Shown here in pieces: positions 19,939-31,348 of a stretch of 64,000 nucleotides of DNA (positions within the stretch are counted from its first letter, which is position 1; each line of letters opens with the position of its first letter). The translations under genes and the position numbers were made by a program. The stretch comes from Phyto melanocephala (taxonomy: Eukaryota; Arthropoda; Insecta; Diptera; Rhinophoridae). The notes under the pieces were generated by a model, which saw only the letters and a list, made by a program, of their open reading frames with translations, did no database searches and was not told the origin of the DNA. The stretch lies in assembly GCA_941918925.1 (NCBI GenBank), contig OW799234.1:120416284-120480283 (forward strand). The letters are read 5' to 3'.

Positions 19939-21190
19939 ATTTATAGAAGTGGCTGCCGTGGTTGCTTTTTAATGTGTTGAATAAGAAAAGCTTAAAAGTA
20001 TTTTGTTTTAATTTAAAAATGCGGGTAGTTAAAAAAAATGTATTATAAATAACTTTCACTGGGGTTTTCTAATTGTTTGTATTTCAATTTATTTTCATAT
20101 GTATTTATTCTCTTATTTTGCGTATAACACGTTTTTTATTAGTTTTTTTTCAACTAAATTCACTGCACTCTGCTTTTGACACTTATGTATGTATGTATAT
20201 TCTTTTAAAAAAATCACAATTTTTCACTATAATTTGGATCCCTTCTTTTAAAGCCGTTAGTTACTTCGTTTATTTAATATATTTTTATTTTTTTACGTAT
20301 TTAACGGCGAAGCAAAAAATTTCTTTAGCTATTTTTCTAGTTCCACCTCGTAAGAGATTTACAAAATAAATACCGAATATGTTATAAAAAGAGGTTTATT
20401 TAAGCCAGTTGGTTTGTGGCTCGATTCACATCAGTATATGTTATCAAATTGTGTTCTCTTATTTTTGTTTTCTCTCTGTTTATATGTGTTTTTAAACTTA
20501 TTCTCATTTTGCGGCATGTGAACAGTATTGCCATGTTATGTTATGATTTTTTAAATTTATTTCTTAAACAATTTTTTTTCAGATTATACCTATGATTTGT
20601 TTTTGCCTTTTATTTTTAAAACTTTAAAAATACTGAAATTTTGTATTTAAATTAAATTTAATTTTAAAATTTTTTATACATTATAGATTATACATTTTTT
20701 CGGGTGAATATTGGCTCGTTAGTTAGCACACAGCACATAATAGTAAAAAAAAGACATACCTACATACATCTTTTACTTTCTCTTAAGAAGGCCAAAATAT
20801 ATGTATATATTTCTTTTATAAACATAAACGGGAAATATCTATTATCGTTTAATTGAACATATATTAGCAAAATACCACTACTTCCTCTGCCTTTTACCCA
20901 AAATATAGATTTGTTCAGCTCTCGCTTGTGATATATACAAATTCATAATAGAAATATTTTAAAGTGATTTTTTTAGGCATCTAACGTCGTTTTCTTTTCT
21001 GGTAAAAAACCTTGCCTGCCATATTTTTATTGCGGTGAATTTTTACCAAATTGAAGATATTTAAAATACCTGGGTATCAATTCTCGTTCTGTGAAACTAT
21101 GAAATGAAAATTTTTTGTGTCATATCATATGGTGCCACCATACATTTACTGTACAAAACGTAAATTGAACTTCTGTTTGCTTTTATGTGT
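19939..21190. other. 5' flank / untranslated leader of host gene
   Basis: Upstream of the minus-strand start codon. The 5' untranslated region and promoter should lie here, but I cannot place a transcription start confidently. Sequence is AT-rich with short GTAT repeats. Confidence 0.4.
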
Positions 21191-21838
21191 TATTAAATTT
21201 CATTGATAGTAATTTATGTGAAAAGTGGGCGTTGAATTAGGCGTGTCTAAGTACTTTTACTAATAAACTCAGATATTTATATTTAGAGGCCTTTATTCAT
21301 CCATATATCTAATTATGTTGCTTTTATAAACTTTTAAATTTTAATAGTAGATTTTATTAGAAGTGGGCGTTAAAATGGGGATGACAAAGTAGTTTCTGCT
21401 AATGAATTCAACTTAGATATTTATTCTTCCAAAATCTTTGTCCACTCAGAAATTATATTAATTGATGATAAAGCGTTTATAAACTTTTAAATTTTAATAG
21501 TAGATTTTATTAGAAGTGGGCGTTAAAATGGGGATGACAAAGTAGTTTCTGCTAATGAATTCAACTTAGATATTTATTCTTCCAAAATCTTTGTCCACTC
21601 AGAAATTATATTAATTGATGATAAAGCGTTATATAAGATGTGAACAACATTATGCAAAATTTCCAAATCGTACGCCTATTCTTGCCAGTTTTGTTACCTT
21701 TTAGATTTTAAATATACCAAAAAAGGATTTAGAAAATATATACTTTATTGTGTCTAAAACGAATATTTCGATGTGTTACAAACGGAACGAGAAAATGAAT
21801 ATGCCCCCAAACCATTTTTTTCTGGTGGGTATAAAAAT
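21190..21838 (-). mobile_element. HINE-like repeat (type B), truncated, minus orientation
   Basis: It contains gtgggcg / aggcgtgtc modules, then tgtttcgatgtgttacaaacgg-type sequence and ends ggtgggtataa, the complement of the 5' terminus of type-B copies such as 39004. It lacks the 3' hairpin end. A 153-bp segment is exactly duplicated in tandem (21323-21628). Confidence 0.6.
21323..21628. repeat. Perfect 153-bp tandem duplication
   Basis: 21323-21475 and 21476-21628 read identically. The unit lies wholly within a HINE-like repeat. Identity implies a very recent duplication, or an assembly artefact. Confidence 0.9.
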
Positions 21839-22649
21839 ATTGTGTACTTATCTACAATTTATTAAAAAATTTTATCTGCCTTATTCATAAAAATGATAAG
21901 GGTTTATAATGGGTTTATAAAAAAAATTTGTATGGAAATTTGATTTTTAGACCGTATAAGAATTATAAGAATAAGTCTTTTCAAAAGTTAAATTTTTTAA
22001 TTTAAAATTATTAGTTTGAACCGTTATTAAAAAAAATTGTGTAAAATTTTGTTCGACCTCGTTAGAAATTGTCATATTTTTTTTTTTTTTTTATTAATTC
22101 TTCATTTACATAACCGAGCCTATAAGGCCATATACGGTTAATAAAAGCTACTTATTATAAAAAAAAATATTTCCATATAGACTTTCGTAAATTTCTTCCA
22201 GAATAAAATTTCAACTTTAATAAGTACATACATATAAGTACATATGTATGCATGTATTTTTCGTCCATTGCTATTTAGATATATATATATATATATATAT
22301 ATAAACATACATACATTCATATAAACAGTACAAATTCTAATTTGTTATTGTTCTTATTTCTTTTTAGTTTTCTTATCTATTAAAAACCTTTTTGTGTAGG
22401 GTGGTGAAATAAAATTCTCAATTTCTGTTATTGTGTTTTTGTGGAAAACATATAAAACAATATTTTGCTCTTATGATTTGCAGTAATGCACATGTGTGTA
22501 TCACAAAGTTCATATAAATGATGTTATTGAAAAGAGTGGAACATACATACATACATAAGCATGTATGAAAATTTAAAGATTTAAAACTTAAATATACCTA
22601 CATAAGTACTTGCTTTTATGTATGTTTGTATATGTGCACATATGTACGT
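21839..22649. other. AT-rich non-coding stretch with AT microsatellite
   Basis: Holds a poly-T tract near 22080, an (AT)n run at about 22279-22302 and ACAT/GTAT repeats. No gene is supported. Confidence 0.5.
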
Positions 22650-22811
22650 AGCGACCCCTGTGCGCGAAATTATCGTATGTGAAGTTTTTTTAAAAAATGG
22701 ACTTTTTTATGCAAGTGGTTTTACATCCAATAATCCATCTGCTGATAAAATATAAAAGCGATAACTGTTAGAGATAACACTGTGTACATTTTATCGTATG
22801 CAGCAGTCTCA
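22650..22811 (+). mobile_element. Truncated copy of the cgaccc...gcgcgaaatt MITE
   Basis: gcgacccctgtgcgcgaaat followed by tatcgtatgt and further similar blocks (ccatctgctgataaaata, gataacact) matches the MITE at 31087-31348. The right terminal repeat is missing. Confidence 0.65.
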
Positions 22812-23300
22812 TGTCTATCTGTATTCTAAAAGTCAAACCCTTTCATTTGATACCCATATTGATGTGCGCCATTTTGTTTTACACGGAATATTTTACACTT
22901 TTTCATAGTTTACTGTATTTTACTGGTCACGCCCTATTACTTGGTGCTAATATTGAGGTTGAAGGGGTTACATTTTTAAGATGGATTTTTTTTAATATTC
23001 TTATGTACATATATTGAGTTACTAAAGCTCCTAATTAATTTTTGCACACGATAAGGACACCAAATTACAAGCCGTAGTCTCGGGAATTATTGTGGAGAAA
23101 AACTTTCAAATCGGTTTGAAACTATAAGCACCAGAATGCAACTTCTTTACTTAAGTCTACAAACGAAAATCGATTTTTTTATCTTCTAGATATTCGAGAG
23201 TATTAATATGAATATAAAATGAAAGGAAAAACATACTAGACTATACAAAAATTACATTTATAATGGCCGCCACTACGAAATGTCGTACAATAAATTTATA
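22812..23300. repeat. Rearranged HINE-like fragments
   Basis: 22825-22990 resembles the complement of the HINE interior (ccctttcatttgataccc), while 22998-23300 resembles it in plus orientation (aaattacaagccgtagtc, aatggccgccac). No terminal structures remain. Confidence 0.5.
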
Positions 23301-23963
23301 TACGGGTTAAATCTAATAATTAGAAATTTACTTCCTTCAACCGGACTAGTTCATACACGCATCTAATTTATACTCCATAACAGACTAGGACTAGTCCAAA
23401 GGTTACCCAAGTGTATGTAGAAAACATGATCGATTTAACATTACGATGTCATAGGGCTGGACCAAGGAAAATTTACTAATCAGGTAATCTTGATTTATCA
23501 GCTGATTTTTTTTCTTCACTTATTTTAATAGGCTATCATAGCCTATATATAAAAGATAATTCTCTCTCTTCTCTCTTTTTTTTCAAATGTCAAACTTTAT
23601 ATATAATAAATACAAAAAAGTATCTCCGAACTGATAACCTGATAAATTAATATGCCTTGGGCTGAACCGTTAACCCATCGGAGTAGTCTCAAAACTACTC
23701 TTTGTCTCTATTCGATGGAGTACCTACACCTCTCAGCAACACTATATGTTATCGTTAAAACACGATCAGTTGTCGATTAACTACAAACTCTTGTTTGAAA
23801 ATTATATGGCCCATCTCAGCTACAATTGATACGTAGTCCAGTAATATCTGCAGGGTACTTACATACATACGTATGTACAGTCATACTTCAGTACAAACAC
23901 ATTAACATATTTTTTTCGTTTATCTGTAAAAAGTTGAATGTTTCTCATATTTCTTTATATTTT
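23301..23963. other. Non-coding; imperfect inverted repeat and shared segment
   Basis: 23455-23670 has imperfect inverted ends (ctggaccaagg / ccttgggctgaacc) typical of an old MITE. Flanking it, catcggagtagtctcaaaac at 23677 recurs in inverse orientation at about 60317-60343, implying a dispersed repeat. No gene is seen. Confidence 0.4.
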
Positions 23964-24774
23964 TATACCCTTCACACAGTGAAAAAGGGTATATATAGGT
24001 TTGTCATTCCGTGTGAAATTTCTACAATTTTCATTTCCGACCCCATAAAGTATATATTTTCTGAAAGCTTATGAATAGGGGAGTCGATTAAGCTCTGTCA
24101 GTCTGTCCGTCTGTCCGTGTGTATGTTGAAATCAACTTTTTGAAGCCCCCCGACATAGGTTGGACCCGGGTAAGGTATTAAAATATCAGAAATATTCGGG
24201 AGTAGATCGGTATTGAAAATCAGAAACATCGGTACATAAACAACTGAGATATGAGCAAAAACCCACGACCACCTCGATTTTTTTTTTCACAAAAACAACA
24301 TTACAACAACAACATACATACATACAAACATGTATACTGGTTAGAGAAAACGTGGCATCAAATCCCAGCTGAGCCAAAAAAATTTTTTTCTCAATTTTTT
24401 TCTCAATTTTTTTTTTTATTTTTTTTTATTTCTATTTTTTATTTAATATATTATTTATATTTTTATTATTTTAAATTTTTTTTTTTTTTAATTTTTTTTT
24501 GTTTTATATATATTATATATCTAATAATTTTTTTTTTTTAATTTTTTTTAAAAATTTTTTTTTAAATTTTTTTTTATTTATTTTTTTGTTTTTTTAACAT
24601 ACATACGTGAATTTATAATTTTACAATGGGATGTTTTTATATATGTATCTTTTTTTATGTATGTACGTATTTCATATGGGATGAATGGTGACACAAACTA
24701 CTGTTATTGCATGACTACACGTTGTGAAGGGTATATAAGATTCGGCACGGCCGAATATAGCGCTCTTACTTGTT
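23964..24774 (+). mobile_element. HINE/DINE-1-like repeat (type A)
   Basis: The 5' end tatacccttcacac pairs with the subterminal gtgaagggtata near 24724. The 3' end is a hairpin, ttcggcacggccgaa (24741-24755), followed by tatagcgctcttacttg and TT. This arrangement (subterminal inverted repeats, 3' stem-loop, TT target) is that of Helentron-associated interspersed elements. The interior includes a tRNA-like segment (24335-24376) and a long T-rich tract. It does not encode protein; the 96-codon frame at 24251 is largely homopolymer. Confidence 0.7.
24335..24376 (+). other. tRNA-like segment inside HINE repeat (diverged)
   Basis: actggttagag resembles a D-arm/A box; gtggcatcaaatcccagct resembles a T-arm/B box and is followed by gagcca. 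No anticodon arm lies between. See the better preserved copy at 35483-35523. Confidence 0.4.
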
Positions 24775-24917
24775 AATTGTAATAACGAATGGTCATTGGG
24801 TCAGATTTCTTATTTTATGTTATTTATTTGAAGAACAGGGTAAAGTCAATTAAATCATAAAAAATTGTCGTAGGTTAGGCCTCAACAGATCAATTTAATT
24901 GTATTTAATTAAACCTA
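24775..24917. other. Short non-coding stretch
   Basis: Nothing recognised between the HINE 3' end and the mariner-like element. Confidence 0.4.
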
Positions 24918-25327
24918 CAGGGTGGTGGAACCACAATGTACGATGTTAATCGTAAATGAAACAAATAGTTTTTAGAGAGTTATCATAATCTTTTTTATTA
25001 TTATAGAAGGATCTATGGCAATTGTGTGCGAAAAAAATATCGGCCAAATGCTCGCCACGGCTTCGGTGGCATACTTCTCCATATTTTCAATGACACAGAC
25101 ATAAATGACGCTCAATGTCGTAAATGTGCCAAATTATCTCTTCCTGTGGCTCTTGAATTGTTCATGGCTTATTGACATACACTTTTCTTTTAAATTAACA
25201 TCGCCATGACGTCAGACAATTCCACTGAGTTGAAAGTGTGTGTGAAGATGATTTTCATTGTAAGTCACCAAAAAACGTCAAGGTGCGACTCACAATTAAC
25301 ATTGTGTATTATGGTTGTACCACCCTT
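24918..25327 (-). pseudogene. Mariner-like element relic with transposase C-terminus
   Basis: Inverted ends cagggtggtggaacca and aagggtggtacaacca (read inward) are flanked by TA at 24916-24917 and 25328-25329. On the minus strand a broken frame around 25100-25000 reads CHRSRGEHLADIFFAHN, matching the ending typical of mariner-type transposases (...GGHLxDIIFHT). Most of the transposase is deleted, so the element is dead. The TIR core (agggtgg) is shared with the relic at 45920 and the insert at 47385. Confidence 0.65.
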
Positions 25328-25759
25328 TAAATGCTAGACATGTGGATATATATTATGTTGGCCTTACCCTAAAGAAAAAAAGGCACTTTTATATACATAT
25401 TCCTATATATGTAGGTATATATGTACATACATATGTATATAAAGTATGGGACATCATTTCAAAGGTTTATTTGTTTAATACCAATTAATAACACAATGAA
25501 AAATTTTTGGTTTTACCCAAACTTTTGAGGAATTAAATAAACGATTTTAATACTCTTATATTTTTTCACTTAATATAAAAAATCTTTCTCTAAAGATCTA
25601 GAAAATCATTAGAAAACTAAGAAAATAATTTCTTAAATATTTAAAAGAAACAATTGAATAAATAAATATGCATGCTAATCGAATCTTATAATAATGCCCT
25701 ACTTCTAGAAATATTCGAAACGCCAAATAAAACTTCTTATGTATTCAAAAATTATAAAA
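25328..25759. other. AT-rich non-coding stretch
   Basis: Only ATAC microsatellites (about 25394-25440) are visible. Confidence 0.5.
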
Positions 25760-26159
25760 TACTAATCGCCCGGTACGTGCTTCGCTACGTATCAATAGAT
25801 TGATTTAAGAAGAGTAAAACTACGTTTTTAATTTTTTCCTATTGCTATCCCTCTCAAAGATAAATGCTGTTCAAAAAAGTACCAAAATTCAATTTTTACC
25901 CGTTTTATCCACTTAAAACTCAAATTTTCCAAAAAGTACCAGACACCTCTTTGGTCCTTTCTGAATTTTTGTGATATCTTTTTTAAGCCCGGAGATACTG
26001 AGTCGATTTTACCCTTTTTACCCGTAAACCGCTCAACGGATTTTGTGCAAACTTCACATAAACCATCTACTAAATAGTCAAAACAAAGCCGAAACCTTTG
26101 GTTTAGATTTGAGTTATAAAATTACAACGAAAAGTGGCATTGATTTGTATATATATAGA
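25760..26159 (+). mobile_element. 'tacta...tatatatagac' interspersed element
   Basis: Begins tactaatcgcccggtacg and ends tgtatatatatagac. These ends parallel the elements at 29271, 54285 and 56897 (complement). This copy has no obvious tandem core. It encodes no protein; the superfamily is unresolved. Confidence 0.5.
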
Positions 26160-26684
26160 CTAGTTGAAAATCGACTTTAAGAATGGACCGAATGTACGTA
26201 ATAATACATTGTTTTTCTAGTCTAAAACCAGCTTAGGTACAGCCGTTGGATGTTTTAAAATTATTTAACCAACATAGATAAAAACAATACGTTTTATATA
26301 AATGTGCCCTTAACTATAAAAGTCTTTTAAGTAATTTTTTGTTTCGAGATATGTATTTAATGTTTTGCGCTCGAATATTAAAAAAAATATTTCTGTATTG
26401 TGTAACATTAAACAATAATATCATACTGTAATGTAGGGTATAATATGACATGGATTAACGAACTTAAACCGTTTTGCTTGGCTTATTTATTTGATAGTTA
26501 TAAAGAATACATAGAGAAGTTACTAGTTTATATTGTCACCCCCTATTAATGAGTAGTGTTATTATTTACTTAAGTGCCAATTTTATTTATTTATTTTTTT
26601 TATTTTTGACGACCTTGTCCAAATTTTATTTGTATTACTTTTTTTTAAATATTTTAAATATACATACATGCATGTTTATATATA
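26160..26684. other. AT-rich non-coding stretch
   Basis: No feature supported. Confidence 0.45.
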
Positions 26685-26938
26685 TCGATGGTCACTAGTC
26701 GAAAGGCCCTAACTCGTATTTTTTTACGAAATTGAGTTTTTCAGTGATTCCAATACATTTCACACAAATACACTTCAACCCAAAAATTTAATGCAACACT
26801 TAAAAAAAAAAATAATAGTTTTGCAAGCAATTTTACTAAAGAAATTACATTATGATAATACAGTTTTAATTAAGTTTTTGCGCTCTTCTGTTAATTTATA
26901 ATAATTCGAGTTGGGGCCTTTCTACTTGTGACTAACGA
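26685..26938. mobile_element. TA-flanked MITE, family of three in window
   Basis: The inverted ends start tcgatggtcactagtcgaaa with aggcccta inside (complement at the right, ...ggcctttctacttg). TA flanks both sides (26683-26684, 26939-26940). A second complete copy is at 61308-61501 and a right-end fragment at about 31755-31798. Shared interior blocks include aaagaaattacatta. Tc1/mariner-type TA duplication is inferred. Confidence 0.75.
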
Positions 26939-28279
26939 TATTTATGTATGTATGTATGAATATACATACATACATATCTAACAAAAAAGAAAAATAAAAA
27001 TATATTTTACGATTTGAAATTAAATAATTTACGCATTTTAAAACTTTTTTTTATTTTAAACTTAATGTTTTCTGTAAATAAGATAGTATTAGGTTTCATC
27101 CACGTATTTGCATAACAAATTTAAAATATGCAAAGTACCTACTGTACACGAACATTTTGTAAACAACAACAAATAATTATATTACCTTAAATATAGTAGT
27201 GATATCTTAGATATTAATTTCCTGTAAATAATCCTGCATTGATTCAAAGGTTGTTCTTTTCGAGCGGCAAAATCTGCTTAGAAGAGATCCCTCAGTATTA
27301 TGGGTTCACTAATGGTCTTAAAAGATAAATAAATAATTTTTAATTTGAGAATCCAAGTTCTATCTGATAATGAGCAAGAGTATTGTAAAAAGTTGTTCCA
27401 ATGAATTTTATATTTTTAGAAAAGCCATTTAAATATGTTACTTTAGTCTCATTCGATTAATGGGCTTTTACCCCTCAAACAATTTCTATCCAAAAGAAGA
27501 CTTAAAAGTAACTAAAATAAAGCAAACTCATCGAATATGATATTATTTTTTTTTATTCAAATAAGGCCCCGTTCGGGAATAACATTTCAAATTAACTACT
27601 TGAGACTATTTAGTGACTTATGTTTTACGTAGTGCAAATAAATATTATTTGTTTTGTAAAGTTTTAAATTTTCCAAAAACTACCATTTTGTGTACAGTAT
27701 TGTGATGTTTTGTTGTTGTTTGTGATGCATTGTTATAATTTTATTATAGTTTATAAGTATCTAATATAATAAAGAGGAAATGTGCGTTTGAATATTATGA
27801 ATTTTCTTATTCAATTTCTAATTTTTTTTCCCAATGCTCTAGGTCTATCCTCCGAACGGTCATAGACTATATTTTTGTTTTATTTTTTAGATGGGCGTGG
27901 TACCTCCCATACAATTTGAACATACATATTTTATAACATATTTTGAGAACCATAGCAGATCTTCCCTGATTCCTTATTTTCGGCTTATTATTATTATTAT
28001 ACTTCCTAAAACTATTATCGGATTTATTTTTTCAGTATTTTTTAATACTTACAATTTAATATATTTATAAAAATTTATAAAAAAGAAGATCAAAATTTAT
28101 GTGATTTTTTTTTTGTAAAATATATCACTGTTACTATTTAAAAGAATTTTTGTGTCGAAAACGACAGAAATACGACAAGCTCTCATTCATTTAACATTGT
28201 CGTAAATATTACACGGTACCAAAAACATACGACGACGTCACTGACAATAAGGCTAAATATTTTTAATTTTAGAATACAA
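26939..28279. other. AT-rich non-coding stretch
   Basis: GTAT microsatellite at 26944-26975, otherwise unremarkable. No gene or RNA is supported. Confidence 0.5.
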
Positions 28280-28880
28280 AACATGTTGCGCAGATCTGTA
28301 TGTGATATGAATTGTTCGGAAATTTTCGGTCTAGTGAAATTCACCGTAATGGCCTTATTAGTTTCTGTGATTTAAGCAAATAAACACGACTGCTTCTGTT
28401 TTTTCTATAAAAATTAACATTTTTCAGTTCCTATTAAAAGATTTAATATGCCTTCAGATCTATTTATAAGAAACAAAGATATACCTAGTTAAAAATAATT
28501 TCAAAAATATAAACATATTTTTTAAATATATGGATTCTAATTGATTTTTGGATCCGCTATAGACAGCAAATTACAAGCTATAGTCTTGAAAAATATTTTT
28601 TTTAAATTTATAATTAATCGTTTAAAAACCAACTGAGATAATGTACCGAAATACAACTGCTTTTGTGTTTTTTCTATAACTTACAAACATAAATTGATTT
28701 TGTACAGCTTCTAGACAACTGATAGGGCCAATATGGGAATAAATTAATCAATCTATCAACCTAGCAGAATATAATACACTTCAAACAAATTTAAAATCCA
28801 TGATGGGCGCCATTACAAAGTGGAGTATAATAAAGTTATATATGTGTCAAATCGAATTAAGATTAAATGGATATTTCAGA
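28280..28880 (+). repeat. HINE-like repeat fragment (type A interior)
   Basis: Blocks such as cagatctgtatgtgatat, aaataaacacgactgctt, attaacatttttcag, acaagctatagtctt and cagcttctagacaac follow the order seen in the copy at 33378. Both termini are missing. Confidence 0.55.
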
Positions 28881-29270
28881 AAGACGATAATTGAAGAAAT
28901 TTCACTGACAACAATACTTTTTATACCCTTCACCTGTGGTCAACAAGGGTATTTATAGCTTTGTCATTCCGTTTGTAATTTCTACAATTTTCATTTTCGA
29001 CCATATAAAGTATATATTTTCTGAAAGCTTATGAATAGAGGAGTTGAGTAAGCTCTGACCGTCTGTCGGTGTGTTGGTTGAAATCAACTTTTAGAAGTAA
29101 CTATATGTTCCTCAGATCTGTGTATGGTATCAATTTTTTGGAAATATCCGGGAAGGATACATACATACATATAAACATACATACATACAAACATACATAC
29201 ATACATACATACATACAAACGGGGTATACTGGTCAGAGTATTATTATTTATTTATTTTTATTTTATATAT

Positions 29271-30093
29271 TACTAGCCAAACCCGGCGCGCGTTGCTACG
29301 CCCCTTAATGAATCGAAATGCATTCTGAATTTTAATTGAATATCAAGTGCAAAAACCTAAAATCTATAATTTTTTGTGGGCGTGGCATTGCCCACTTTTC
29401 TAGTCACGAAATTGTGAAGTCATAACAGCTCAATATGTGTGCAAAGTTTCATAAGAATCGGACCAGTGCAAGTACCTCAAAATTAAAATTGTTTTTATGG
29501 GCGTGGCCCTGCCCACTTTTCTAATCACGAAATTGTAAAGTCATAATAGCTCAATATGTGTGCAAAGTTTCAGAATAATCGGTCCAGTGCAAGTACCTCA
29601 AAACGATACCTTTTTTTTATGGGCGTGGCACTGCCCACTTTTCTAATCTTGAAATTATTTAGTCATGACAGCATAATATGTGTGCAAAGTTTCAGAAAAA
29701 TCGGTCTGGTGCAAGTACCTACAAATTATAGCCTTTTTTTATGGGCGTGGCCCCGCCCACTTTTTTAATCACGACATTATAAAATCACGACAGCTTAATA
29801 TGTGTGCAAAGTTTCAGAAAAATCGGTCCAGTGCAAGTATCTCAAAATTACAACTTTTTTAGGGGCGTGGCCCCGCCCACTTTTTTTATCACGAAATTAT
29901 TTAGTCATGACAGCTCGATATGTGTGCAAAGTTTCAGAAAAATCGGTCAAGTGCAAGTAACCAAAACTGATAACAAATTTTTTATGGGCGTGGCCCCGCC
30001 CACTTTTTTTCATCCATAAACACTCCCCGGTATGTGTACAACAACTTACCAAAGTTTGAGCCCGATCGGTTTTACAGTTTCAGAGTCTATAGC

Positions 30094-30174
<81 letters not shown>

Positions 30175-30209
30175 CACACACACAGAGTTTCACTTTTATA
30201 TATATAGAT
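29271..30209 (+). mobile_element. 'tactag...tatatagat' element with 121-bp minisatellite core
   Basis: Begins tactagccaaacccgg and cgcgcgttgctacgcc. It has six units of about 121 bp, each with gggcgtgg near 29378, 29499, 29621, 29743, 29863 and 29985, then a (CA)n run and gagtttcac, ending tatatatagat. Each unit also carries tgtgtgcaaagtttca and atcgg(t/a)ccagtgcaagta. Overlapping open frames here are repeat shadows, not genes. The same element lies inverted at 56897-58034. Confidence 0.75.
30098..30184. repeat. CA microsatellite
   Basis: More than 40 CA dinucleotides with one CAAACA interruption, at the end of the minisatellite element. The inverted sister element carries the matching (TG)n. 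Confidence 0.9.
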
Positions 30210-30517
30210 TTATACATATATGTATGTATATTTTTTTAAAATTTTTTTTGTTTTTTTTAAATATTTTTTTATATAATTTTTTTTTTTGTTTTTAAAAATT
30301 TTTTTTTTATTTATTTATTTTTTTTGAAACATACGTAAACTCAATTTATAATTTTACAATGGGATGTTTTTATATATGTATGTATGTTATTTATGTATAT
30401 GTATGTACGTATTTTATGTGAGTTGAATGGTGATACAAATAATTGTTATTGCATGACTACACGTTGTGAAGGGTATATAATTTTCGGCACGGCCGAATAT
30501 AGCACTCTTACTTGTTT

Positions 30518-31086
30518 AATTTGCGCTAATAACAATATTATTTAAATATATGTAGGTATTTGTTTTAATTATAAACAATACATTTTGTCGTAGTCTTAAA
30601 AAAATGCTAACTATTTTACTTTTAAAATGTTTATTGCTTTTATAAATTTAACATAATGATTTATTTATAAATGCATATGTACATAAATGTATTTAATTTG
30701 GATAGTTTTTTTAATAACATTTATAATTTTTTTACTTAGTTTTATTTTGCTGATGTTTATTGTTTATGTTTGGTAAATGGGAAAAAGGCGCTAGAAAGAG
30801 AATGCCAGAGTGGGAGAGTCGCTATTGTAGACACTTTTACTATTCGCTAAACCACCTGCATGCATGCTGACTTGTTATTGCTCTCAAATAAAAAAATAAT
30901 TTTTTTGTATTTATTTGATTATTTTCCTTTTTTGGCAAAAACATTTTAATATATTCAAATTAAAAATTTGTAAATAGACGAAAAACATACAAAAAAAAAA
31001 AGGCAAACACACACCACCAGTGATACCAACCACCTCTTTTCGGAATAGATTTTATATTCACAGCACCAATAGAAGATTAAAAAATT
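30518..31086. other. AT-rich non-coding stretch
   Basis: No feature supported. Confidence 0.45.
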
Positions 31087-31348
31087 TCGACCCTTGTGCG
31101 CGAAATTATCGTATGTTACGTTTTTTTTTAGAAATCAACCTTTTTATGCAAATTGGTTCTACATTCAGTAATCCATCTGCTGACAAAATATTAAAGCGAC
31201 AACTGCTTTAGTTATTGAGATAACACTATGTAAATTTTTTCGTATGTAGCAGTGTTATTTACGGTTTTATTTATTTAGAAGTAATAAAAACGCTCTCCTG
31301 TAAAATTTTGTTTTTGTAAAATACGATAATTTTGCGCACAGGGCTCGA
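31087..31348. mobile_element. MITE with cgaccc...gcgcgaaattatcgtat ends
   Basis: The left end tcgacccttgtgcgcgaa continues into attatcgtat; the complement of the right end is tcgagccctgtgcgcaaa then attatcgtat. The 27-28-bp ends are imperfect but clear. A truncated second copy is at 22650-22811. No coding capacity. Confidence 0.7.

Larger units (their letters stand above)
28920..30517 (+). mobile_element. HINE/DINE-1-like repeat (type A) with nested insertion
   Basis: Starts tatacccttcacctg; ends gtgaagggtata (about 30466), hairpin ttcggcacggccgaa, then tatagcactcttacttg and TT. The interior is split by the 0.94-kb minisatellite element at 29271-30209. The tRNA-like segment is reduced to tactggtcagag at 29226. 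Confidence 0.7.

Noticed and set aside
24380..24600. Transmembrane protein frame rich in Phe/Leu/Ile
   Set aside because: Translation of a poly-T tract inside a repeat.
24741..24755. Rho-independent terminator (GC hairpin then T's)
   Set aside because: It is the conserved 3' hairpin of HINE repeats in a eukaryotic genome.
29556..30019. Overlapping 60-71-codon frames (MCAKFQ..., MCKVSEKS...)
   Set aside because: They are the same 121-bp minisatellite unit read in different frames, not genes.
29271..30209. CRISPR-like array
   Set aside because: Regular spacing comes from whole 121-bp tandem units in a eukaryotic element, with no short-repeat/unique-spacer pattern or cas genes.
30032..30295. 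87-codon frame with a His-Thr run
   Set aside because: Translation of the (CA)n microsatellite and poly-T.
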